DNA of 12,347 nucleotides from contig DBOG01000082.1 in assembly GCA_002299915.1 (NCBI GenBank), forward strand, positions 1-12,347. Direction: 5' to 3'. Of the stretch, positions 1-7,670 are shown piece by piece. The stretch comes from Proteobacteria bacterium UBA652. Lineage in GTDB: Bacteria > Pseudomonadota > Gammaproteobacteria > Nitrosococcales > Methylophagaceae. Within the stretch, counting starts at the first letter, position 1; each line of letters opens with the position of its first letter. The notes beneath the pieces are model-generated. The model searched no databases and had not been told where the DNA came from. It saw only the letters and a program-made list of their open reading frames with translations. The position numbers were made by a program, and so were the translations under genes.

Positions 1-17
1 CCTCACGCTGATTTTTA

Positions 18-50
18 CCCTCACCCTAGCCCTCTCCCTGGGGGAGAGGG
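18..50. repeat. Palindromic intergenic repeat (REP-like, CCCTCTCCC/GGGAGAGGG)
   Basis: A CCCTCACCC box (18-26) is followed by a perfect 9-bp inverted repeat, CCCTCTCCC at 30-38 and GGGAGAGGG at 42-50, with a 3-nt loop. Sequences of this form are widespread intergenic repeats in gammaproteobacterial genomes (from memory, not searched). It lies at the 3' end of dapC and supplies its stop codon. The hairpin could stabilise or end the dapC transcript, but no T-tract follows it on the minus strand, so a classical intrinsic terminator is not supported. A second CCTCAC at 1-6 may be the edge of another copy outside the window. Confidence 0.75.
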
Positions 51-1249
51 GATGTTATTTCTTCGATTAATGTTTTAATACGATATGCCGCTTCAATGCA
101 TTCTTCAATCGGGGCGACTAGCGCCATTCGAATGCGATTAGCACCGGGGTTGCCGTTATCTGTATCACGCGCTAAAAAGCTACCGGGTAATACGGTGACA
201 TTTTGCTCGTCAAATAAGCGACGGGCAAAATCGCTGTCTGAAATGGGGGTTTCTGCCCAAAGATAAAAGCTGGCTTCGGGCTGCGATACGTTCATAATGG
301 GCGAGAGTATCTCGAGCACGGCGGCAAATTTATCGCGATAAAACTGGCGGTTAACCGCGACATGCTTTTCATCTTGCCATGCAACGATGCTGGCAGATTG
401 GGTGGCTGGCGGCATGGCGCAGCCATGATAGGTGCGATAGCGTAAAAAGCTTTTTAATACACTGGCACCACCCGCCACAAAGCCAGATCGCAAACCCGGT
501 GCATTTGATCTTTTGGATAAGCTATGGAATACAACACAATGATTTAAATCATAATTTCCCATCTCAATAGCGGCTTCTAATAAGCCAACAGGCGGTTGGG
601 ACTCATCAAAGTAAATCTCGGAATAACATTCATCGGATGCGATGATAAAATCATGCTTTTGGGCGAGCTTAATCAGCATGGTGAGCGTGGCTTGATCGAT
701 TACGGCGCCGGTTGGATTACCGGGGCTACATAAATAAAGCAGTTGGCAGTGATCCCAAATATCGGCTGATACAGCAGCAAAGTCAGGGATAAAATCATTA
801 GCTGCATCGCAATTTAGGAAATAAGGTTCCGCACCTGCCAGAATCGCGGCACCTTCATAGATTTGATAGAAGGGATTAGGCATAACGATGAGTGGTGCCG
901 GTTGATTCCTATCAACGACAGCTTGGGCAAAAGCAAACAAAGCTTCACGAGTGCCGTTTACGGGGAGCACTTGTGTTGCAGCATCAATGTTGCCTGCGAG
1001 CTGAAACCGTGTATCAAGCCAATTGGCAATGGCTTCTCGTAATTTAAGTGTGCCAGCGGTGGTGGGGTAATGCGATAAACCATGCAGATGCTCAATAACG
1101 GCTTCTGTAATAAAACCCGGGGTAGAATGCTTGGGTTCACCAATTGAGAGGGCAATATGGGGTAGTTCGCTAGGGGGATTACAGCCTACCTTAAGCTCGG
1201 CTAGTTTTTCAAAAGGATAAGGATGCAGTTGCTGGAGATCTGGGTTCAT
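26..1249 (-). CDS. dapC: Succinyldiaminopimelate transaminase (DapC-type, PLP class I/II aminotransferase)
   Basis: Probable N-succinyl-L,L-diaminopimelate:2-oxoglutarate aminotransferase, a cytoplasmic enzyme of the lysine and meso-DAP pathway. It has the fold-type I aminotransferase landmarks: IGEPKH near the N-terminus, SPGNPTG around residues 175-181, SDECYSE (PLP-binding Asp about 206), SLSKRS with the Schiff-base Lys at about 246, and a C-terminal NRIRMAL Arg. The start at 1249 (407 aa) is preferred because the family typically begins MNPDL..L.PYPFEKL, exactly as here. An in-frame ATG at 1309 would add 20 residues, but a perfect minus-strand TATAAT (1280-1285) lies inside that extension. 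No clear Shine-Dalgarno precedes 1249. The last eight residues (SPLPQGEG) and the stop are encoded by the palindromic repeat, so the native C-terminus was probably slightly different. Other aminotransferases of the AspC/AlaT group are the alternative, but the N-terminal signature favours DapC. Confidence 0.88.
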   Translation of the reverse strand: MNPDLQQLHPYPFEKLAELKVGCNPPSELPHIALSIGEPKHSTPGFITEAVIEHLHGLSHYPTTAGTLKLREAIANWLDTRFQLAGNIDAATQVLPVNGTREALFAFAQAVVDRNQPAPLIVMPNPFYQIYEGAAILAGAEPYFLNCDAANDFIPDFAAVSADIWDHCQLLYLCSPGNPTGAVIDQATLTMLIKLAQKHDFIIASDECYSEIYFDESQPPVGLLEAAIEMGNYDLNHCVVFHSLSKRSNAPGLRSGFVAGGASVLKSFLRYRTYHGCAMPPATQSASIVAWQDEKHVAVNRQFYRDKFAAVLEILSPIMNVSQPEASFYLWAETPISDSDFARRLFDEQNVTVLPGSFLARDTDNGNPGANRIRMALVAPIEECIEAAYRIKTLIEEITSPLPQGEG

Positions 1250-1279
1250 ATCTATTTTTAGTATCGTATAAATCGGTTC

Positions 1280-1285
1280 ATTATA
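1280..1285 (-). promoter_or_regulatory. Candidate -10 box of dapC
   Basis: The minus strand reads TATAAT, a perfect sigma-70 -10 hexamer. It would start transcription near 1273, about 24 nt before the dapC ATG at 1249. No convincing -35 hexamer is visible at 16-18 bp. Its place inside the longer reading of the gene is one reason to reject the start at 1309. Confidence 0.45.
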
Positions 1286-1308
1286 ACCCTTATAGAATCG
1301 CTTTGACA

Positions 1309-1317
1309 TGTTAAAAT
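1309..1317 (+). promoter_or_regulatory. Candidate extended -10 of the EamA transporter operon
   Basis: TG-T-TAAAAT (TG at 1309-1310, TAAAAT at 1312-1317) matches an extended -10 element. Predicted initiation is at about 1323-1325, only a few bases before the ATG at 1327. This would give a leaderless or nearly leaderless message, consistent with the lack of a Shine-Dalgarno. It lies back to back with the dapC promoter in the divergent region. Confidence 0.35.
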
Positions 1318-1326
1318 AGACGGCGA

Positions 1327-2217
1327 ATGAAGACTCAAAATTTCCCTAATAATCAGTTGGCCGTTATCGCCTTGCTCTATTCTGCCAGTTTGTGGGGGCT
1401 GATCTGGTATCCCTTACGGTTACTGGATGATGCGGGTTTGTCTGGGGTGTGGAGTTCGCTTATTATGTATCTGGCGGCGGCAGTATTGGTGATTCCGTTT
1501 TGCTATCAATCACGACATGAGATCAGGCCTAATTTAGCCAGATTATCTACATTAGGCTTGGCAGCTGGGATCACGAATGTGGTGTTTGTGGTGGCGTTGA
1601 TTGAAGGCGAGGTGATGCGGGTGATGTTGCTGTTTTATTTGTCACCTTTATGGACTGTATTACTAGGGCGTTGGTATTTAGGTGAAAAATTATCTCCGCT
1701 GGCATGGCTCATGTTTGCAGTCGCGATGGTGGGTGCGATGGTGATGTTGTGGGATAGTGAATCGGGTAAACCTTGGCCACAAGTACGTGCTGATTGGTTG
1801 GCATTAATCGCAGGCCTTGGATTTTCGGTCAATAATGTATTAGCGAGAAGACTAGGAACGGTACCGATGGCTTTACGGATCGGCGTAGTGTGGTGGGGCG
1901 TGGTGTTTGTGGCGTTAGCGGCATTGCTTTGGCAGCAAGCGAGCATACCCATTGCATCAAGTGGTGCGTGGTGGGGGGCTATATTATTGGGTTTGATTGG
2001 TGTTGCGACGATGACAGTGGCAGTGATGTATGGCTTGGCACGAATGCCTGTGTATCGGTCATCGGTGATTATGTTATTTGAGCTGATTGTGGCGGCTATT
2101 GCAGCTTGGTGGCTGACCAATGAAGTGATGACGGGACGTGAATGGTTTGGTGGCTGTTTGATTTTGTTGGCAGCTTATGGTGTTGCGGTTTTAGAAAAGG
2201 AAAAAAACAATGATTAA
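1327..2217 (+). CDS. EamA/DMT-family membrane transporter
   Basis: The 296-residue protein is very hydrophobic, with about ten predicted membrane helices in two halves, the usual layout of two EamA repeats in the drug/metabolite transporter superfamily. The first half begins with LYSASLWGLIWYPLR and contains a G-E-x-x-x-R-x-x-L-L-F-Y-L-like stretch (EGEVMRVMLLFYLSPLW) before WYLGEKLSPLAW. The second half has the matching MLFELIVAAIAAWWLTNEV and a short Lys/Glu-rich cytoplasmic tail. Members export or import amino acids, nucleotides or other metabolites across the inner membrane; the substrate cannot be read from sequence. It is the first gene of a rightward run and overlaps the next gene by 8 nt, which indicates co-translation. 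No Shine-Dalgarno is visible ahead of the ATG. Confidence 0.88.
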   Translation: MKTQNFPNNQLAVIALLYSASLWGLIWYPLRLLDDAGLSGVWSSLIMYLAAAVLVIPFCYQSRHEIRPNLARLSTLGLAAGITNVVFVVALIEGEVMRVMLLFYLSPLWTVLLGRWYLGEKLSPLAWLMFAVAMVGAMVMLWDSESGKPWPQVRADWLALIAGLGFSVNNVLARRLGTVPMALRIGVVWWGVVFVALAALLWQQASIPIASSGAWWGAILLGLIGVATMTVAVMYGLARMPVYRSSVIMLFELIVAAIAAWWLTNEVMTGREWFGGCLILLAAYGVAVLEKEKNND

Positions 2218-2599
2218 ATCAATTGCACATGCCAGTGTATTGGTGGCAGATTTAGAGGTGTCATTAAAATTTTATCGTGATGTGTTGCAGATCCCGGTGA
2301 ATCAACATCGACCGACGTTTGCTTATGATGGTGCTTGGTTAGATATTGGGAACAGTGGACAGCAAATTCATTTAATGGTGTTACCAAATCCTGATAAGGA
2401 TGCAGATCGACCTGAGCATGGTGGGCGAGATAAGCATGTGGCATTAGTGGTTACTGATTTTGATGGGCTGGCGGCGGCACTAGATAAAGCAGGTGTGCCT
2501 TATAGTCGTAGTAAATCAGGGCGGGCGGCGTTATTTTGTCATGATCCCGATAATAATGCCTTAGAATTTGCGGAGAGTTTTGTGGTCGTACCCCAATAA
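2210..2599 (+). CDS. VOC-family (glyoxalase/bleomycin-resistance fold) protein
   Basis: This 129-residue protein is a single vicinal-oxygen-chelate domain. It opens with HASVLVADLEVSLKFYRDVL, the classic first beta-alpha unit, and repeats the module at DKHVALVVTDFDGLAAALDKAG. The expected metal ligands are all present: His7, His54, His76 and Glu119 (in HDPDNNALEF). It is therefore probably an active cytoplasmic metalloenzyme, such as a lyase, dioxygenase or detoxification enzyme acting on a small electrophile; the exact substrate is unknown. It is short for a typical GloA and lacks GloA's full signature, so glyoxalase I is possible but not claimed. An AAGG at 2197-2200 lies 9 nt before the ATG, inside the transporter gene that it overlaps. 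Confidence 0.85.
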   Translation: MIKSIAHASVLVADLEVSLKFYRDVLQIPVNQHRPTFAYDGAWLDIGNSGQQIHLMVLPNPDKDADRPEHGGRDKHVALVVTDFDGLAAALDKAGVPYSRSKSGRAALFCHDPDNNALEFAESFVVVPQ

Positions 2600-2632
2600 A
2601 AGATGTTTTTTTAGTTAGAGGATTTGAAGAAA

Positions 2633-3577
2633 ATGGACTGGAAGTTTATACCAAATGGACTTATGTTGGTTAGCTTGGTGCTATCGAGTTTTTCTCAGGC
2701 GGCGGTAATTGAATTGGTAAATGGTGATATATTGAATGCAGATGTCGTGTCACAATCTGCGCCAGATATTGTGTTACACCATGAGGTGTTAGGAGAAATC
2801 GTATTATCATCAACACAGATCATGCGGATTGATGGCGTTGAGTTGGGAGCTTCATTAGAAGCGATAGTTGAAACATCAGAGCCTGAAGCGATTGAGGATG
2901 GTTTATTTAATCTGGGTATCTTGTCAGGATGGGAAAGAAGCGTGGGTGCGGGTTTTAATGGCAGCCAAGGCAATTCCGATACAATGGCGATCTATGGTGT
3001 ATTTGATGCCAATTATGCGGATAGCTTGAAGCGTTGGAAATTAGAGGCTATTTTTGATTCTATCGAGAGCGATGGTGATAGAATCAAAAATCAATTTTAT
3101 ACCGGGGTAAATCGTGATTGGTTACAGCCTGATTCTAAATGGTTTTATTTTGCAGGTGCAAAATATGATTGGGATGAATTTAAAGATTGGGATCATCGCT
3201 TAACAGGGTTGCTAGGTGGCGGCTATCAATTTGTGGGATTAGAGAATAAATCTATTCTTGGGCGATTTGGTTTCGCAGGCAAGCAAAATTTTGGCGGTGG
3301 TGAGTCAGGATTTACACCTGAATTGGTGGTAGGATTAGATGTGGACTGGGTGTTAACGGATAGACAGTCGCTCGCTTTTGCAACTGATTTTTTCACAGGG
3401 ATATCCGATCTAAGTGAATTCCGGAATATTTCCAGATTTGCTTGGAAATTATTGTTAGAAGACGAGTGGGATATGAGCTTGCAGATCGGATTTGATAATG
3501 AATATGAATCTAATGTAGCAGCGGATATTAAGCAGAATGATTTTAAATATCGTGCGGCATTGGTATGGGGATTATAA
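2633..3577 (+). CDS. DUF481-family outer-membrane beta-barrel protein (YdiY-like)
   Basis: An exported protein of 314 residues. The N-terminus (MDWKFIPNGLMLVSLVLSSFSQAA) is a signal peptide with likely cleavage after SQA. The next 45 or so residues (IELVNGDILNADVV...HHEVLGEIVLSSTQIMRID) form a small beta-rich module often seen ahead of DUF481 barrels. The rest is a run of alternating beta strands with aromatic girdles (GWERSVGAGFNGSQGNSDT, GGGYQFVG, FKYRAALVWGL), typical of DUF481 outer-membrane proteins of unknown function. The ATG at 2633 is chosen because AGAGGA (2617-2622) is 10 nt upstream; a TTG at 2624 would be almost on top of that site. The barrel ends in Leu instead of the usual terminal Phe. 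It is separated from the VOC gene by 33 bp with no terminator and overlaps ubiK by one base. Confidence 0.85.
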   Translation: MDWKFIPNGLMLVSLVLSSFSQAAVIELVNGDILNADVVSQSAPDIVLHHEVLGEIVLSSTQIMRIDGVELGASLEAIVETSEPEAIEDGLFNLGILSGWERSVGAGFNGSQGNSDTMAIYGVFDANYADSLKRWKLEAIFDSIESDGDRIKNQFYTGVNRDWLQPDSKWFYFAGAKYDWDEFKDWDHRLTGLLGGGYQFVGLENKSILGRFGFAGKQNFGGGESGFTPELVVGLDVDWVLTDRQSLAFATDFFTGISDLSEFRNISRFAWKLLLEDEWDMSLQIGFDNEYESNVAADIKQNDFKYRAALVWGL

Positions 3578-3822
3578 TGATTGATGGTAAAAAAATAGAT
3601 GAGTTTATGCAGAATGTGGCGAATGCATTACCTGCTGGCTTACTCGATATGAAGCAGGATGTGGAAGATAATGTACGGTCGGCAATGACGGGCGCGTTTG
3701 CAAAATTAGATTTGGTGACGCGGGAAGAATTTGATGTGCAAAGCCAAGTGTTATTGCGCACGCGTGAAAAATTGGAAGCATTAGAGAAATTAGTCGCTGA
3801 CTTAGAAGGAAAAACGGAATGA
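3577..3822 (+). CDS. ubiK: UbiK, ubiquinone biosynthesis accessory factor (BMFP domain)
   Basis: An 81-residue protein of the YqiC/UbiK family, which by established knowledge helps the soluble Ubi complex with UbiJ during aerobic ubiquinone synthesis and carries a BMFP (membrane-fusogenic) coiled coil. Visible here are MIDGKKIDEF at the N-terminus, an amphipathic helix, and a C-terminal coiled coil after the conserved LDLVTREEFDVQ.Q.L.R.REKLEALE segment. The start at 3577 matches the family's MID..KIDE opening. A longer in-frame start at 3565 would add MGII but lies inside the upstream gene. The start forms TAATG with the DUF481 stop codon, and a GGGGA (3567-3571) serves as ribosome site, so translation is likely coupled. 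Its stop overlaps ppnP as ATGA. Confidence 0.93.
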   Translation: MIDGKKIDEFMQNVANALPAGLLDMKQDVEDNVRSAMTGAFAKLDLVTREEFDVQSQVLLRTREKLEALEKLVADLEGKTE

Positions 3823-4136
3823 GCGAGTTTGCTAATGTCACGATTACCCGTGAAGCCAATGTGTATTTTGATGGCAAAGTGACCAGTCGTGCGGTGACTT
3901 TTGAGGATGGTACAACTAAAACACTGGGCATTATGTTGCCGGGTGACTATACCTTTAATACCGATGCGCCCGAGCTGATGGAAGTTTTAGCAGGTGAATT
4001 GCGTTATCGTTTAGCGGATGAAAGCGAGTGGCATAATATTGTGGGTGGCCAAGCTTTTAATGTGCCTGGGAACGCTGCGTTTGATTTAGAAATCACCACG
4101 GTTGTTGATTATTGCTGTAGTTACCTCGCCGACTAA
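3819..4136 (+). CDS. ppnP: Pyrimidine/purine nucleoside phosphorylase PpnP (YaiE/DUF1255)
   Basis: A 105-residue single cupin-like beta-barrel, the usual family length to within about ten residues. Diagnostic segments are NVYFDGKVTSRAV, LGIMLPGDYTFNTDAPELMEV, the ELRYRLADESEW strand, and FNVPGNAAFDLEI near the end, all aligned with E. coli YaiE from memory. PpnP phosphorolyses several nucleosides to free base and ribose-1-phosphate in the cytoplasm and so acts in nucleoside salvage. The start overlaps the ubiK stop (ATGA). An AAGGA at 3806-3810 gives 8-nt spacing. There are two adjacent cysteines (DYCCSY) near the C-terminus; the family often has one there. Confidence 0.93.
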   Translation: MSEFANVTITREANVYFDGKVTSRAVTFEDGTTKTLGIMLPGDYTFNTDAPELMEVLAGELRYRLADESEWHNIVGGQAFNVPGNAAFDLEITTVVDYCCSYLAD

Positions 4137-4139
4137 GTC

Positions 4140-5645
4140 ATGAGTATTGCAACGGTTTATAGTCGTGCGATAACAGGGGTAGATGCCTTACCCGTAACGG
4201 TAGAAGTGCATTTATCTAGCGGCTTGCCGAGTTTGTCCATTGTCGGCATGGCAGAAACCGCGGTGAAGGAAAGCAAAGATCGGGTACGGTCGGCGCTAAT
4301 GAATTCACAATTCACCTTCCCACAGCAACGGATCACGATTAATCTTGCACCAGCCGATTTACCCAAAGAAGGGGGGTGTTTTGACTTGCCGATTGCCTTG
4401 GGAATTTTAGCGGCATCGAGCCAAATTCCAGCCAGCAGTTTAGCAGGCCATGAATTTATTGGTGAATTGGGTTTAACGGGAGAATTGCGCTCTGTTCGAG
4501 GCGTATTGCCGATTACCCTAGCGGTCAGAGAATCAGGTAGAAAATTGATATTGCCCAATGTCAATCTGGCTGAATCCGTATTAGTCGATGGGGCAGAAAG
4601 CAGAGGGGCAGCCCATTTATTGGATGTATGTGCCCATCTGCATGGGCAGACTATTTTACCAATAACCGAAAAAACAGAACAAATAAGTCCGATCGTCTAT
4701 CCTGATATGGCGGATGTACGAGGGCAACCGCAAGCACGGCGTGCGCTAGAAGTGGCTGCCGCAGGATCGCATTCGATTCTATTTTCAGGCCCACCTGGCA
4801 CGGGTAAAACCATGCTCGCCAGCCGCTTGCCAGGTATTTTATCTGAAATGACCGAAGATGAAGCTGTTGCCACCGCAACGATTCAATCCATTTCTGCACA
4901 AGGCTTTCATCCCGAGCAATGGCGACAACGACCATTCCGCGCACCGCATCATACAGCCTCTGCGGTAGCGCTGGTCGGTGGTGGCGGCCAACCCCGCCCT
5001 GGCGAAATTTCACTCGCCCATCATGGCGTATTATTTTTAGATGAATTACCTGAATTTAGTCGGCAAGTGTTAGAAGTGCTTCGGGAGCCCATCGAATCAG
5101 GCAAAATCATCATCTCCCGTGCTGCCCATCAAGCAGAGTTCCCCGCCCAGTTTCAGCTAGTCGCAGCGATGAATCCTTGCCCCTGTGGGTATCTGGGAGA
5201 AGCACGATGTCATTGCACCCAAGATCAAGTGCAACGGTATAAAGCAAAAGTATCAGGACCCTTGATGGATCGGATTGATATGCTGGTGGAAGTGCCGCCC
5301 GTGCCGAAAACGATGCTGCGCCCCGCAGAAGCTGGCGAGCAAGAAGAAGGCAGCGTTGCCGTGCGAGAGCGCGTGGTTGCGGCTAGAGAACGACAAATGA
5401 GCCGGGCAGGCAAAGCCAATTATTTGCTTGCCCATAAAGAGTTAGAAAAGCATTGCCCACTTACCGATAGCGATTATCAGCTATTGGAGCAAGCGATGAC
5501 GCGGCTAGGCTTATCCGCTCGGGCTTATCACCGTATTCTCAAAGTATCACGCACGATTGCCGATTTAGCGGATAGCGAAAAAATCATGACCGCACACCTA
5601 ACCGAAGCAATAGGCTATCGACGGTTGGATAAGGCGGTTTCCTAA
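4140..5645 (+). CDS. comM: ComM/YifB-family AAA+ ATPase (Mg-chelatase-like)
   Basis: A full-length 501-residue member of the YifB/ComM family. Residues 1-170 are the N-terminal Lon-protease-like ChlI domain (SRAITGVDALPVTVEVHLSSGLP). The AAA+ core has Walker A GPPGTGKT (217-224), Walker B LFLDE (298-302), a sensor Asn (345), the four-Cys segment CPCG...CHC (Cys347, 349, 357, 359) and the LMDRID arginine (378). The C-terminal Mg-chelatase subdomain includes LSARAYHRILKVSRTIADL. In naturally competent bacteria ComM is a hexameric branch-migration helicase that extends integrated donor DNA in transformation. No Shine-Dalgarno is visible. The gene starts 3 nt after ppnP, so coupling from it is likely. 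ComM next to ubiK is a recurrent gammaproteobacterial arrangement (from memory). No terminator follows before the kinase gene. Confidence 0.94.
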   Translation: MSIATVYSRAITGVDALPVTVEVHLSSGLPSLSIVGMAETAVKESKDRVRSALMNSQFTFPQQRITINLAPADLPKEGGCFDLPIALGILAASSQIPASSLAGHEFIGELGLTGELRSVRGVLPITLAVRESGRKLILPNVNLAESVLVDGAESRGAAHLLDVCAHLHGQTILPITEKTEQISPIVYPDMADVRGQPQARRALEVAAAGSHSILFSGPPGTGKTMLASRLPGILSEMTEDEAVATATIQSISAQGFHPEQWRQRPFRAPHHTASAVALVGGGGQPRPGEISLAHHGVLFLDELPEFSRQVLEVLREPIESGKIIISRAAHQAEFPAQFQLVAAMNPCPCGYLGEARCHCTQDQVQRYKAKVSGPLMDRIDMLVEVPPVPKTMLRPAEAGEQEEGSVAVRERVVAARERQMSRAGKANYLLAHKELEKHCPLTDSDYQLLEQAMTRLGLSARAYHRILKVSRTIADLADSEKIMTAHLTEAIGYRRLDKAVS

Positions 5646-5674
5646 TTGCGTATGTTTGGAGGAAGTTATAAAGG

Positions 5675-6985
5675 ATGACTCTATTAAACAATTTCTTAAG
5701 TAGTGGACATGAATTTAATGGGAACGATAATTTACAAAAATTTCGATTTTCATTATTGAACTCTCTTATGATAATGGCTTTAATTGGCTCATTGTTAAAC
5801 TATATTGGCTCTGTCCTTGGTTTAATTCAAGTGAACAATATTTTTGAAAAAGCCATCTTAGCCCATATGATTATCAACATTTTTGTCATTTATTTTCTTC
5901 GAAGAGATCAACGTCATTATTTGTTGGTTGTTAATTTCTTTATTTTCAGCTCCTTATTGTTGTTCTATTTTGTATTGCTGACACATGAAGAAGATCAATT
6001 TAGACTTATCGCTTTCTTTTTAGCCTTATTCGCAATTTATGTACTTTTGGGTAGGAAATATGGGTTATGGCTGGGACTTTTTCTATTAAGTAGTATCTTG
6101 CTGATTAGTAAAGTTCATGATTTAAAACTTTCTCCGGCAGCGCTGGCAACATTTACGACATTTTTTATTATTTTCATTGGGTTTTTATATTTATTTTTTC
6201 GAAAAATTGAAAATGATGCGCTAGAATTCAAACTGTTAAGTCATAAACTTGAAAACAAAATTAATACGGAAATAGAACAGCGAGAGGTACAAGAGCAAAT
6301 GTTACTGCGCCAATATAGAATGGCAAATATGGGAGAAATGTTAGATTCAATTGCGCATCAATGGCGTCAACCCTTAATGCATATCAACTCAATTTTAATG
6401 AATATGGATAATGCATTAGAAGAAGGGGAAAAAGACAAAAACTATTTAACGGATAAAGTAGATGAAGTTGCCTCACTTACTGCCCACATGTCTCAAACGA
6501 TAGAAGATTTTAGAGGGTTATTTAAAACTGAGCAGGCACAAACAAGCTTTACAATTGAAAGCGCAGTAAATGAGGTCATTGCATTGATGAAAAATAATCT
6601 AAGTGATATTGTCATTGATTACGGTGCTAAAGCAGAAACATCAATAGAGGGGTTCAAAAGTGAATTGATACAAGTGTTTATTATCATATTGAGTAATATG
6701 ATAGAGGTGTTTAATAGTAGAAATATAACAGGTAAAGCAATAAAGATAGATGTTTTTGCTGAGGAAAAAGAAACCATTATCTCAATACAAGATAATGCAG
6801 GTGGTATCCCGGCTGAGCACTTAGCGACAATATTTGATCCTTATTTCACCACAAAAGAACAATCAGGGGGAACAGGATTGGGATTATATATTGCGAAGAT
6901 TATTGTGGAGCAGAAAATGCTAGGGAAAATTATAGCGATTAATAGCGCGGCAGGCGCTAGATTCACGATAGAATTGGGAGGGTAA
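5675..6985 (+). CDS. Membrane sensor histidine kinase (six TM helices)
   Basis: A 436-residue inner-membrane kinase. By eye there are six hydrophobic helices, at about 27-50, 60-75, 82-102, 109-125, 130-146 and 156-176, with only short loops and no obvious periplasmic sensor domain. The signal is therefore probably sensed in the membrane. A coiled linker (178-215) leads to the H box MGEMLDSIAHQWRQPL with phospho-acceptor His228. The ATPase part has an N box with Asn341, G1 DNAGGI (373-378), F box IFDPYFTTKE and G2 GGTGLGL (398-404), so it should be active. GGAGGAAG (5658-5665) lies 9 nt before the ATG. The gene is visibly more AT-rich than comM. The H-box style is common in Campylobacterota and some sulfur-metabolising gammaproteobacteria, so transfer is possible. 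It shares a transcript with the following regulator; whether comM is on the same transcript is unclear. Confidence 0.92.
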   Translation: MTLLNNFLSSGHEFNGNDNLQKFRFSLLNSLMIMALIGSLLNYIGSVLGLIQVNNIFEKAILAHMIINIFVIYFLRRDQRHYLLVVNFFIFSSLLLFYFVLLTHEEDQFRLIAFFLALFAIYVLLGRKYGLWLGLFLLSSILLISKVHDLKLSPAALATFTTFFIIFIGFLYLFFRKIENDALEFKLLSHKLENKINTEIEQREVQEQMLLRQYRMANMGEMLDSIAHQWRQPLMHINSILMNMDNALEEGEKDKNYLTDKVDEVASLTAHMSQTIEDFRGLFKTEQAQTSFTIESAVNEVIALMKNNLSDIVIDYGAKAETSIEGFKSELIQVFIIILSNMIEVFNSRNITGKAIKIDVFAEEKETIISIQDNAGGIPAEHLATIFDPYFTTKEQSGGTGLGLYIAKIIVEQKMLGKIIAINSAAGARFTIELGG

Positions 6986-6986
6986 T

Positions 6987-7670
6987 GTGTTGTTAATACT
7001 TAAAAAACATACCATACTGTATGTTGAAGATGAACCTAAGATACAGGCCAATATTGCTGAATATTTAGGGTGTTATTTTGCGGAAGTATATTTGGCCTCA
7101 AATGGAAAAGAAGCGTTAACACAATATAAACAGCACGCCCCTGATGCCCTCTTGCTTGATATTAACTTACCACTGCTAGATGGGCTGAGGGTGGCTAAAA
7201 CAATACGCCAGCATGATCAAACAATCAAAATAATTATGCTTACAGCACATGCAGATAAAGAAAAGCTGCTCAAAGCCACTGAATTGAAACTGACAAAATA
7301 TCTCATTAAACCTGTGCCACCTAAAATATTTAAAGCAACGTTGCATTTATTAGCAGAAGAGCTTGCTCAGGATCCAACACGATTTTTAAGTTTATGTGAG
7401 CATTACCGTTGGGATCGGCAACAAGAACTATTATTACTGGCTGATGTACCGATAGCCCTGTCTGAAAAAGAACAAAAACTGTTAAAACTTTTTATTAGCT
7501 ATAGAAAATCATTGATAACGTATGAGATGGTTGTATCAGCAGTCTGGGAAAATGGATTTAAGCGTGAAATTTCGATGGATTCCATTAAAAATCAAGTCAG
7601 TTGCTTGCGGAAAAAATTACCTAAAGGCTGTATTTCTAGTGTCTATGGGGAAGGCTACATCTTAAAATAA
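6987..7670 (+). CDS. OmpR/PhoB-type response regulator
   Basis: A 227-residue DNA-binding regulator, the partner of the preceding kinase. The receiver domain (about 8-125) has acidic residues Glu14/Asp15, phospho-acceptor Asp58 in LLLDINLPLLDGL, Thr86 and Lys108 (IKP). The C-terminal winged helix (about 152-227) shows SEKEQKLLKLF, a recognition-helix region MDSIKNQVSCLRKKL and the closing VYGEGYIL wing. The reading begins at GTG 6987, one base after the kinase stop; TTG at 6990 is an alternative with better spacing from GGGAGGG (6976-6982). An ATG at 6985 is out of frame and stops after three codons. The stop codon lies inside the terminator hairpin. Targets are not known; the exported-protein genes just downstream are candidates by position only. 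Confidence 0.92.
   Translation: MLLILKKHTILYVEDEPKIQANIAEYLGCYFAEVYLASNGKEALTQYKQHAPDALLLDINLPLLDGLRVAKTIRQHDQTIKIIMLTAHADKEKLLKATELKLTKYLIKPVPPKIFKATLHLLAEELAQDPTRFLSLCEHYRWDRQQELLLLADVPIALSEKEQKLLKLFISYRKSLITYEMVVSAVWENGFKREISMDSIKNQVSCLRKKLPKGCISSVYGEGYILK

Noticed and set aside
1303..1308. TTGACA as a -35 box for the transporter gene
   Set aside because: A -10 at the correct spacing would fall at about 1325-1331, inside the start codon; chance match.
1250..1309. Extended dapC start at 1309 (20 additional residues)
   Set aside because: The family begins at the MNPDL motif (1249), the extra residues look unrelated, and a perfect TATAAT on the minus strand lies within them.
1635..2120. 161-codon open frame on the minus strand inside the EamA gene
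   Set aside because: It has Asn/Ala/Thr-rich composition with no recognisable motif and lies opposite a clearly coding transporter; antisense shadow.
2624..2632. TTG start for the DUF481 protein
   Set aside because: It is one base from the AGAGGA ribosome site; the ATG at 2633 has workable spacing and still gives a complete signal peptide.
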